A stretch of 64,000 bases of DNA, taken from positions 744,001-808,000 of the forward strand of contig NZ_CP045643.1 in assembly GCF_009498275.1 (NCBI RefSeq), in the 5' to 3' direction. The notes under the pieces are model-generated. The model had not been told where the DNA came from and made no database searches. It saw nothing but the letters and a program-made list of their open reading frames with translations. Origin of the DNA: Streptomyces fagopyri. Its GTDB lineage: Bacteria > Actinomycetota > Actinomycetes > Streptomycetales > Streptomycetaceae. This document shows, piece by piece, positions 17,561 to 24,968 of this stretch. Position 1 is the stretch's first letter. The number at the start of each line of letters is the position of its first letter. The translations under genes and the position numbers were made by a program.

Positions 17561-17760
17561 CCGAACGCCTCCGTCAGGCCGTGGGCGACGACAACACGCA
17601 TGATCTCGTTGGTTCCTTCCAGGATCTGGTGGACACGGAGGTCCCGGACGATCTTCTCGACACCATGTTCGCTCACCACTCCTCCAGGTAGCCGCACCCC
17701 CGTGCGGTTGCCACGCCCGGCCCGCCACCGAGCAGCCGGTGCCGGTCACGAACCGCTCGG
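17557..17760 (-). pseudogene. C-terminal remnant of an acyl-CoA dehydrogenase, frameshifted
   Basis: Reading leftward from about 17690, one frame gives GCGYLEEW and then a stop; a second frame continues as SEHGVEKIVRDLRVHQILEGTNEIMRVVVA in the DNA (written here as two runs: SEHGVEKIVRDLR, then VHQILEGTNEIMRVVVA) and ends at a TGA overlapping the hydrolase ATG. The EKIVRDLRVHQILEGTNEIMR segment is the unmistakable C-terminus of an isobutyryl-CoA-type dehydrogenase. The frame change and the absence of the upstream 300 residues show that the gene is broken. The 5' limit given is approximate. Confidence 0.8.
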
Positions 17761-18066
17761 CCACGCCACGGAGGTGAGGTGCGCGCGGGTCGCCGCGGTC
17801 CAGGGCCGGGACCGCCGGACGGCGAAGGCCGGTGAGGCCACGACGACGTGGGTGGGACCGTCGGCGACGATGTCCCCTCCGGCCATGGCCACCGCACCGC
17901 CCCCCGGACGGGGGCCGGCTCCACGCGGCACCCCGGGTCACGGAATACACGACGTCTGACACCCGGCATCCGGACACCGGCGAGGTCAGCTCACCGTACG
18001 GGCAGCCCGGCCCCGGCCCTTCGGCCGGGACGAGCCGCCCATCCGGCGCGGGCGTGTGAACCCGGT
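17761..18066. other. spacer between the dehydrogenase remnant and the multicopper oxidase gene
   Basis: No intact gene is supported. Decayed dehydrogenase sequence may extend into the left part of this interval. A terminator hairpin lies at its right end. Confidence 0.5.
18012..18029 (-). terminator. hairpin terminator after the multicopper oxidase gene
   Basis: CCCGGCC-cttc-GGCCGGG is a perfect 7-bp stem with a stable CTTC tetraloop, 38 bp beyond the stop codon. Confidence 0.6.
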
Positions 18067-20037
18067 CTACATCTTCATCCCGGCGTGCCCGCCCGCCTTC
18101 TGGTTCATCCCCATGGCGCCGTTCATCCCCATCAACATGTCATGGATTCCATGAACGGCCGACGGCATGATCACGAAGGGCCGCATCATGCCCTCGTCCT
18201 CGTGGTCCAGGATGTGGCAGTGGTACATCACCTTGCCGGTCTGCTCCGCCAGACGTCCGGCCACGGTGACGAGGGTGTTGGCGTTGACGGTGATGGTGTC
18301 CTTCCAGCCGGACTCCTCCGGCGCGACGGGCACGGGCGCGCCGAGGGTGATCGGCTTCGTCGTCCGTCCGGTGGCGAAGTCCATGCCCGAACCGTCCACC
18401 GTACGGCGGTCGATGACCTGGAAGTTCATGAGGTGGATGTGCATCGGGTGATAGATGGGCACCCCCGCGGGCGCGACGCTGACGAAGTGCCACTTCTCCC
18501 AGGTGCCGGACGCCGCGAAGAACGTCGTGGTGTCCTCGAACATGACGCCTGTGCGTCGCAACGTCCTTGTCCCGCCCGGCATTGCGATCGTCACGACCCC
18601 GTCGCCGGGCGCCGTGCCGGCCGCCGCCTCGCGCATCTCCCACAGTTGGGGCATGGCACCGGTCTTGTCGAACGCGAGCATGACGAAGCGCTCGGTGGCG
18701 TCAGCGGGTACGCCGGCCGGCGTGAGCTTGCGGAAAGACGGTGACAACGTTGTCGGAAGCGAGTAGCCGGCGTGCCGCCGCTTCTCGACGCGGAACTGCA
18801 TGACCTCCGGGAACGGCACCATGAAGTCGGGCAGCGCCGCACCGGGACGCTGCCCGGCGATCGTGTTGACGAGCTTGAGCCGCTTTCCGGGGAAGGAGGC
18901 GAAGTCGACGACGACGTCGGCGCGTTCCGCGGGCGACAGCGACAGCGCCTCGTCGATCGTCTGCGGTCTGCCCAGCAGGCCCAGGTCCGTGCCGACCAGT
19001 TTCATGGCGCCCCGTACGACCTCGCCGGTCTCCTCGTCGATGACGGCCAGGCGGTAGACCCGGGCGCCCGAGACGTTCACCAGGCGCAGCCGGTACGCGC
19101 GGGCCTCCACGTCGAGGTGCGGCCACACCACCCCGTTGACCATCGTGAACGGACCGAGCGACGCGAGCGCCGGCGGGATCGCGCCCGGCATCGGTGCGTC
19201 CGGCCCGCCGATGATCCGCTTGACAAGGATCTGTCCGGTGAGACGGCCCTTGGCGTCCGTGTCGAAGTTGACGTCCTGGATCGCGAGGGGGATCTCGTAG
19301 TCGCCCCGCGGCAGACCGAGTCCGGCCTCTTCCTTGTCACGCACCAGGTAGTTGCCGATGAGGCCCGCGGCCACATTCAACGAGGTCACGGACATCGCGT
19401 GGTCGTGGTAGAAGAGGTGCGCCGCCGCCTGGTCGTTGGCGTACTCGGCCAACTGCCCGTTGCCGGCGGTCACTCCGTACTCGGCCGCCCCGTCGCTCAG
19501 CGCGTTCTGGTGACCGCCGTGCAGGTGGACCGTCGTCCACGCGGTCAGGCCCTCGACCTCCGGCCGGGAGAAACCGCCCTCGGAACCCGGGCGGTTGTAG
19601 GGAAGCAGCCCCGGTCCGGGACCTTCGGGGTGCACCCAAACGGCCTTCACGGGTGTGGTGCCCGCCAGCTTGTTGTTCCAGGCGACGCGCACCTTGTCCC
19701 CGCTGCGCACCTCGATGGTGGGGCCGGGGAAGTGGCCCGCGTAGGTCCACAGGCGGGTGGCCGGCATCTGCGAGTGCAGGCGCACGCGTCCGCTGACGAG
19801 ATCGATCTCGGTGATGCCGTTGCCGCGCGGCCGCAGCGTGGGAGGTATCCGCAGCGGGTCCTTGAACGGTGTCAGGCCGGTGGATGTCGGCTCTCCGACC
19901 CCCTCCAGGATGTCGGCCGCCACGGGCTTCTCGTTCACCGAGTGGTTGCCGTTGAGGAGGCCGGCACCGGCCACGGCGACGGCGGCCGTGGTGAATCCGG
20001 CCATGCCGAGGAGTGACCGCCTGGTCGTGTCTGCCAT
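18067..20037 (-). CDS. Tat-exported multicopper oxidase (phenoxazinone synthase / bilirubin-oxidase type)
   Basis: This 656-residue oxidase has an N-terminal twin-arginine signal (TTRRSLLGMAG, then a hydrophobic stretch). Copper ligands are visible in TTVHLHGGHQ, LFYHDHAMSVT, YHPMHIHLMNF and YHCHILDHEDEGMM, the last holding the type 1/type 3 HCH motif and an axial Met. Length and motif pattern match the large phenoxazinone-synthase/CotA/bilirubin-oxidase group more than small two-domain laccases. The C-terminal tail is rich in Met, His and Gly, which may bind extra copper. I chose MADTTRRS; an ATG eleven codons upstream is possible. Confidence 0.93.
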   Translation of the reverse strand: MADTTRRSLLGMAGFTTAAVAVAGAGLLNGNHSVNEKPVAADILEGVGEPTSTGLTPFKDPLRIPPTLRPRGNGITEIDLVSGRVRLHSQMPATRLWTYAGHFPGPTIEVRSGDKVRVAWNNKLAGTTPVKAVWVHPEGPGPGLLPYNRPGSEGGFSRPEVEGLTAWTTVHLHGGHQNALSDGAAEYGVTAGNGQLAEYANDQAAAHLFYHDHAMSVTSLNVAAGLIGNYLVRDKEEAGLGLPRGDYEIPLAIQDVNFDTDAKGRLTGQILVKRIIGGPDAPMPGAIPPALASLGPFTMVNGVVWPHLDVEARAYRLRLVNVSGARVYRLAVIDEETGEVVRGAMKLVGTDLGLLGRPQTIDEALSLSPAERADVVVDFASFPGKRLKLVNTIAGQRPGAALPDFMVPFPEVMQFRVEKRRHAGYSLPTTLSPSFRKLTPAGVPADATERFVMLAFDKTGAMPQLWEMREAAAGTAPGDGVVTIAMPGGTRTLRRTGVMFEDTTTFFAASGTWEKWHFVSVAPAGVPIYHPMHIHLMNFQVIDRRTVDGSGMDFATGRTTKPITLGAPVPVAPEESGWKDTITVNANTLVTVAGRLAEQTGKVMYHCHILDHEDEGMMRPFVIMPSAVHGIHDMLMGMNGAMGMNQKAGGHAGMKM

Positions 20038-21313
20038 GAGAATGTTCGTCCTAGTTCGATGTGAGGGCATGTGAAGGCGCCCGCCGGAGCCGTCTCGGCT
20101 CCCGGGTGTGGAGGCTGTCGGACCGCGCGGGCGCGGCACGGCCTGGACTGCGAAGGATGGAGAGCGGCGAGGGATCACCGGCCGCTTCGTGCTGTTCCCC
20201 GCGGTCGTCCCCGCTCGTACCGATGATCGATCGGGAGGCAGGTGGACGACGGGCAGACGGGTGGTGGGTCTGCCCCGCGCTCATGGCGTCGGGTCCGCGG
20301 AACCGGTTCGTGTGCCGGACCGGGTTCCGCGAGGGGTCGTACAGACGGCTGAGAGGTCACGAACGGCGATGTCGGCGCGTCCGGAACCCGATCTCCGAGC
20401 CGAGGGCGAAGAGGCTCAGACAGCCCGACCGGCTAACCCGCACGAGCTGAGGCGGCACCCCGAGCTCCTGATGCTCTGGGCCGCCGGAAAGCTGGTCATC
20501 GGTGTCCCCTTCGTATCCGGGAGCGTACGACCCGGAAAGGCAGAGCGCGGACGAAGGTACGTCCACGAACCGGATTCGATTCCGGTTTCCGCACCGCATT
20601 CAAGATGCTTGCTTCGGCGAACAACTAGATCACCCAAAGCTTGACCGTGCAAGTTGTGTGATCGGGCGCCGGTGATCCCTTCATCGCGGGGTCACCGTGT
20701 CGCATCGGACCTTCGAGGCCCACATCAGGCTTTCGGGCCTCCACCTCACGCGAGTGAACCCCATGTCCGCGTACGGCTGCGGCCACGGCAGACGCCCGAG
20801 CGACCTGTTTGCATCATGCACCGGTCTTCTGATCTACTTACTTGCGTCAGCAAGTACATGCGACACGTCACGCCCCGGTCCACTCGGTACGGTCCCCACC
20901 CACAGGATCCCGGGCAGGGACGTGACCTTCTTTTCGAGTTCGCTGTCCACCCGGGGCCCGGAATCCCGGCGTCGAGAGGTTGCTCCGTGCCGGTACTCGT
21001 GTCTACGGGACCGTGATCCGCGATTCGGCCCGCGCGGGCGCGAGGGGAGCCGGAATCGAGACGCTTCCGGCAATTCCGCTCGCGGGGTGAGTGAGTTCCC
21101 GGATTCCGGCCGTGCCCCGACTCTCTTTACGCCGTGCTTGTCACCTTGATCGGGTATGGCGGCGGCCGAGAGGCCGGGGGTTCCCGTCGGATCGGGTGAA
21201 CTCGATGACAAGGCGACCGGCGGTCGGGCGTCGCACAGTGCGGGCCTTCCGAAGGTGCCGGCCGCCGCACGGCGGCCGGAAGTCGCCCTCATATCGAATG
21301 TGGTGTTCTTTAC
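20038..21313. other. 1.3-kb gene-poor region upstream of the oxidase
   Basis: No gene is supported. It holds an inverted repeat pair GATCAC...GTGATC around 20630-20670 and the palindrome at 20839-20856 (listed separately). Its AT content is locally higher than the surroundings, as in intergenic DNA. Confidence 0.55.
20839..20856. promoter_or_regulatory. orphan palindrome, possible MarR/HxlR-type operator
   Basis: TACTTGC-gtca-GCAAGTA is a perfect 7-bp inverted repeat, typical of operators of MarR/HxlR regulators. No intact gene starts within 450 bp on either side, so it may be left from a lost gene. Confidence 0.5.
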
Positions 21314-21655
21314 ATGGCAAGAAGCCAATCCGCACGCCGTCTTGTGCCACGGCGGCGTCGCCGGGCCCTGATGACGGCGGTCGGCGTACTGGCTGTCGCG
21401 GGCTCGGTCGCCGCCCCGCTGACGGCACAGGCCACCGGTGGCAGCACCTCACCCGACTCGGCCGTCGAGCACGGTGCCCACCCGACCACGTCCGACGGTT
21501 CGTACACCAAGGCGCCGTACGAGGGGACCGCCGAACTGGTGAAGTACCTCGCCGACCGCTTCCGCATGCCGCTGGACCGACAGCACATCAACGGTCATGA
21601 CAACGTTGTCGACCGGAATCCGGCCTCCGCGGGTGTGGGCGCCAGGACCATGTAG
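21314..21655 (+). pseudogene. broken N-acetylmuramoyl-L-alanine amidase gene
   Basis: The 113-residue frame starts with an Arg-rich N-terminus and a signal peptide (LMTAVGVLAVAGSVAAPLTAQA). It then jumps to SYTKAPYEGTAELVKYLADRFRMPLDRQHINGHDNVV, written in the gene as one run but matching the late part of the amidase_2 domain. The first zinc-ligand region and the DPGPYWDW-type end are missing, and the frame stops soon after GHDNVV. Compared with intact Streptomyces secreted amidases it seems to have lost most of the catalytic domain by deletion. A secreted fragment might still be made. Confidence 0.7.
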
Positions 21656-21995
21656 ACGATCCAGTACGACCACCGGGTCGCCCCGGTGTGTGCGAGCGGC
21701 CTGACCGCCGGTCACTGAAGCGGCACGACAGCCCCTACCCGTCGCTGACTCCGTGGCGGCACGCGAGGGCCGCGACCTCTTCTCGGCGGCCCCGCCCGGT
21801 CGGCCCCTCTCGTACGAGCCCGGTCGGCACGTGGTGACCGGCGGTCACGCGCCCGTACGGGGCCCGCCCGTACAGCCCGCCGGTGCCGCCCGGGGCCGGC
21901 CCCGCGGGACGGGACGGCCCGCTGCGACAGGGGAACAGCGGGCCGTCCGCCGCGGATCAGGCCCGGAACACAGTCACGTAGGAGGGTTTTCCACC
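21656..21995. other. intergenic region upstream of the glycosyltransferase
   Basis: I recognise no gene or clear promoter here. The first part may contain decayed sequence of the amidase gene. Confidence 0.5.
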
Positions 21996-23156
21996 GTGCG
22001 CATTCTCTTCTTCAGCAATCCGCTGATCGGACATCTCCTCCCCCAGTTCCCGCTGGCGCGAGCCCTGCGCGGACAGGGTCACGCCGTCGCCTTCTCGACC
22101 CCCGAGGTGATGGCCCCCCATCTCGCGCCGGAGGACTTCGAGCTGCTGCTCTCCGGCCCCTCGTCGCAGGAGGTGACCGGGGAAGTCGCCCGCAGGACCG
22201 GTGCCGACATCCTGTTCAGCGCGACGTCGCAGCTGGTCGGCGAGTATTTCGCCGGGGCCCGTGTCGACCTCTCCCTCGACGACGCGCTGGCCGGCGCTCG
22301 GTACTGGGAACCGGATCTGATCGTCCACGAGCACCTCGACTTCGTGGGCCCGCTCGTCGCGGCCGTGCTCAAGGTGCCGTCCGCGGCGCTGGCCGTCGCT
22401 CCCGCGCTCGAACCGGAAACCGCGCGGGCGCTGGCCGCGACGGTGCGGGCCCGCTATCTCGAACGCGGCCTCCAGATCCCGTCGCAGGTGCCGCCCGGCC
22501 AGTGGCTGCTCGACCTCTGTCCGCCGAGCCTGCAGCGTCGCGGTGCGCTGCCGATGCCGCCGCGTGAGCGGGTCGCGGTACGGCCGGAACCACACCAAGG
22601 CCCGGACGGCGCGACGCGTACCCGCCGGGTACCGGGCGGCAACCGGCCGCGGGTGCTCGTCAGTTTCGACACCGCTTCCGGGGCATCCACGGGACTGGGT
22701 CCGGTGCTCCGGTCGCTGAGCGCGCTCGACATCGATCTGGTGGCCACGACGGGCGGTGACCCGGTCGTCGATCCCGGTCCGCAAGCGGACCGGATCGAAC
22801 TGCTCCCCTTCACCCCGGCGGCGGAGTTGCTGGAGAACGTCTCGGCCGTGGTGCATCACGGAGGGCCGGGCATCACGTTCGGTGCGGCGGCGAGAGGCAT
22901 CCCCGCTGTCGTCGTACCGGGATCGGTGGGGCAGGAGCGTCAGGCCGAGCGCCTCGCCTCGACCGGAGCGGGACTGGCGCTGCCCCTCCGGGACCGGCAC
23001 CCCGCGCAGGTCACCGCCGCGCTCGACCGGCTGCTCGCCGACCCCGGCTTCACGCTCGCCGCGCACCGCCTGCGGGACGAGATAGCCGCCATGCCGTCGG
23101 CTTCGCGGGTGGCCGAGTGGCTCGTCGCCTCGGTCTCCGCGCGGCGAACGCGGTAG
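21996..23156 (+). CDS. macrolide-type glycosyltransferase (GT1, MGT family)
   Basis: This 386-residue cytosolic enzyme has the two-Rossmann GT-B fold of family GT1. The N-terminal domain begins VRILFFSNPLIGHLLPQFPLARAL and holds the acceptor site. The C-terminal nucleotide-sugar site has AVVHHGGPGITFGAAARGIPAVVVPG, with the HGG of the TDP-sugar motif. A GGAGGG site stands about 11 bp before the GTG start; the open frame extends further upstream but without coding character. Such enzymes attach deoxysugars or glucose to polyketides and macrolides, either in biosynthesis or in self-resistance. No biosynthetic genes are adjacent, so a detoxification role is possible. Confidence 0.9.
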   Translation: MRILFFSNPLIGHLLPQFPLARALRGQGHAVAFSTPEVMAPHLAPEDFELLLSGPSSQEVTGEVARRTGADILFSATSQLVGEYFAGARVDLSLDDALAGARYWEPDLIVHEHLDFVGPLVAAVLKVPSAALAVAPALEPETARALAATVRARYLERGLQIPSQVPPGQWLLDLCPPSLQRRGALPMPPRERVAVRPEPHQGPDGATRTRRVPGGNRPRVLVSFDTASGASTGLGPVLRSLSALDIDLVATTGGDPVVDPGPQADRIELLPFTPAAELLENVSAVVHHGGPGITFGAAARGIPAVVVPGSVGQERQAERLASTGAGLALPLRDRHPAQVTAALDRLLADPGFTLAAHRLRDEIAAMPSASRVAEWLVASVSARRTR

Positions 23157-23303
23157 TGCCCGTTCTCCACGCGGCGAACGTGGTACTGCTCGAATTCCGC
23201 GCCGCGAACGCGGTGTTGGGAGGCGTCCGCGTACGCGGCGGCCGGGCGGGGGACACCCTGGTCGAGGTGGACCTGGACCGTATGGTCGTCGCGAGGCCGT
23301 GCG

Positions 23304-23771
23304 CTATTGCGGGGCTATGCGCTCCAGCACCCGGGCGGCCGCGGCGACGTCGCATCCCTCCATGCGGGAGAAGACATGGCGCCGCAGGCTCGCGAGATTC
23401 GTGGGCCATGCCTGCTCCAGACACGTCCACCCCGAAGAGGTCAGCGAAGCGAGCCACCCTCGTCCGTCGTCCGGGCACCTCTTCCGCAGCACGAGCGACT
23501 GCGCCTCCAGGCGGTTCACCACTCTGGTCATGCCACTGACCGACATTCCGCACGTGTTGGCCAGGTCACTCATGCGCAGCTGGCCGTCAGGTGCCTCGGA
23601 GAGGTGCATCAGGACCGTGTACTCCGTGCCGCTGATCGGTTGTTCCAGGAGCATGTCGGCGTCGACGGCTCGTGACAGGCTTGCCGTCGCCCTGCCGAGC
23701 GCCCGCAGGAACGCCTCCTCGTCGGGGGTGAGGGGCTTGATCGTCTGCTCGGGCTTGACCGTGTCCGCCAT
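23304..23771 (-). CDS. MarR-family transcriptional regulator (paralogue 1)
   Basis: This 155-residue regulator has the MarR winged helix: GTEYTVLMHLSEAPDGQLRM, then LANTCGMSVSGMTRVVNRLEAQSLVLR and the wing PDDGRGWLASLTSSG. It is closely similar over its whole length to the second MarR gene at 39351-39809, including the C-terminal HVFSRMEGCDVAAAARVLERI. The ATG at MADTVKPEQ lies 6 bp after a TACACT hexamer, so the mRNA is probably leaderless. Its target may be the convergent glycosyltransferase gene or a distant locus. Confidence 0.9.
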   Translation of the reverse strand: MADTVKPEQTIKPLTPDEEAFLRALGRATASLSRAVDADMLLEQPISGTEYTVLMHLSEAPDGQLRMSDLANTCGMSVSGMTRVVNRLEAQSLVLRKRCPDDGRGWLASLTSSGWTCLEQAWPTNLASLRRHVFSRMEGCDVAAAARVLERIAPQ

Positions 23772-23777
23772 GAACAC

Positions 23778-23783
23778 AGTGTA
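23778..23783 (-). promoter_or_regulatory. -10 element of a leaderless MarR transcript
   Basis: TACACT is followed by exactly 6 bases (GTGTTC) and then the ATG, so transcription should start at or near the A of the start codon. The same TACACTGTGTnCATG arrangement occurs in front of the second MarR gene at 39809. Confidence 0.6.
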
Positions 23784-24058
23784 GTTGCCCGGATGCGGAG
23801 GCGTCCGTGCCGAAAGCGTGGCTCGACGGGCTGCGCCGGACGCGGAGAGGGCGGGACGTGCCGGACGCGGAAGGGCGGGACGGACCGTCCGGGCGCTGCG
23901 CGGCGTCCGCGCGACGGCGTCCGCCGGCACCTCCGAAGGCACGCTCCCGGCAGGTGCTCGCCGTACGCGGCCACCCGGCTCCGACCAGTACGGTACCTAC
24001 CTGCGGCGCGGCCCGATCCGCCCGCGGCAGCGGACCAGGAAGCGGAGAAGAACACCGG

Positions 24059-24856
24059 ATGAGCGCACGTTTCGAGGAGATCGACTGGCGGGCTACGCCC
24101 ATGGGCGAGATCAGTCTGCGCCGTCGCAGGCACCCGGAGTCCGGGGAGGACGTGTACGAGGTCAAGCTCGACGACGAGTACCTGATGTCCAGCCTCTTCA
24201 CCGCCGGTGAGGTCGAGCTGGCGCGACTCGGTCTGGCGGAACTGCGCGAGGGTCCGCTCGACGTCGTCGTGGGAGGTCTCGGTCTCGGGTACACGGCCAG
24301 GGCGGCACTGGACGACCCGCGGGTGGGTTCACTGATCGTGGTCGACGCACTGGCGGAGGTGATCGACTGGCACCGGCGCGGCCTCGTACCGCTGGGCGCG
24401 GGCCTGGCGTCGGACCCGCGGTGCCGTCTGGTGCGCGGCGACTTCTTCGCGATGGCCGCGGGGAGTGCGACGGCGGGCGGCCCGGTACCGGCGGACGGTC
24501 CGCGCGTGGACGGTGCGCGGGCCGCGATCGGCGAGGCCGCGCCCGGGCTCGACCCGGAGACTCCCGGGCGCCGGTTCCACGCGATCCTGCTGGACGTCGA
24601 CCACTCACCTCGTCATGTGCTGCACCCCGGCCATGCCGCGCTCTACGGCCGGGAGGGTCTGACCGCTCTGGCTGAACTCCTGTACCCCGGGGGCGTGTTC
24701 GCGCTGTGGTCGAACGACCCGCCGGACCAGGAGTTCGGCTCGGTACTCGCGGAGGTCTTCGCGGAGACCTCCGCGCACGTGGTCGATTTCGCCAACCCGC
24801 TCCAGGGCGGGACCGCCGCCAACACCGTCTACGTGGCCCGCAGGAGCGCCGGGTGA
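24059..24856 (+). CDS. spermidine-synthase-like methyltransferase-fold protein
   Basis: This 265-residue protein has the Rossmann fold of polyamine aminopropyltransferases. Visible parts are LDVVVGGLGLGYTARAAL (nucleoside-binding glycine motif), LIVVDALAEVIDWHRRGLV (acidic residue after strand 2), FHAILLDVDHSPRHVLHP and LYPGGVFALWSND. The aminopropyltransferase catalytic Asp pattern is replaced by LLDVDHSP, so it may not make spermidine. Actinobacteria often carry such orphan members. A GGAGAAG site lies 8 bp upstream of the chosen ATG. It faces the secreted glycosidase across a strong terminator. Confidence 0.82.
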   Translation: MSARFEEIDWRATPMGEISLRRRRHPESGEDVYEVKLDDEYLMSSLFTAGEVELARLGLAELREGPLDVVVGGLGLGYTARAALDDPRVGSLIVVDALAEVIDWHRRGLVPLGAGLASDPRCRLVRGDFFAMAAGSATAGGPVPADGPRVDGARAAIGEAAPGLDPETPGRRFHAILLDVDHSPRHVLHPGHAALYGREGLTALAELLYPGGVFALWSNDPPDQEFGSVLAEVFAETSAHVVDFANPLQGGTAANTVYVARRSAG

Positions 24857-24881
24857 GGTGATCCCGCCCGGCCGGTGACGA

Positions 24882-24912
24882 GACCGCCGCTTCCTGTCGG
24901 GAAGCGGCGGTC
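24882..24912. terminator. bidirectional hairpin terminator
   Basis: GACCGCCGCTTCC pairs perfectly with GGAAGCGGCGGTC over a 5-base loop, between two convergent genes (ends at 24856 and 24969). Confidence 0.85.
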
Positions 24913-24968
24913 CCCACCTGGAGGCCGTCGGGTCGCACCGACGGACCTGGGTTCCGGGAAGTCCTCAA

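Noticed and set aside
21753..21995. An 81-residue N-terminal extension of the glycosyltransferase
   Set aside because: The extension is Arg/Gly/Pro-rich and unlike any GT1 N-terminus, and a GGAGGG site precedes the internal GTG.
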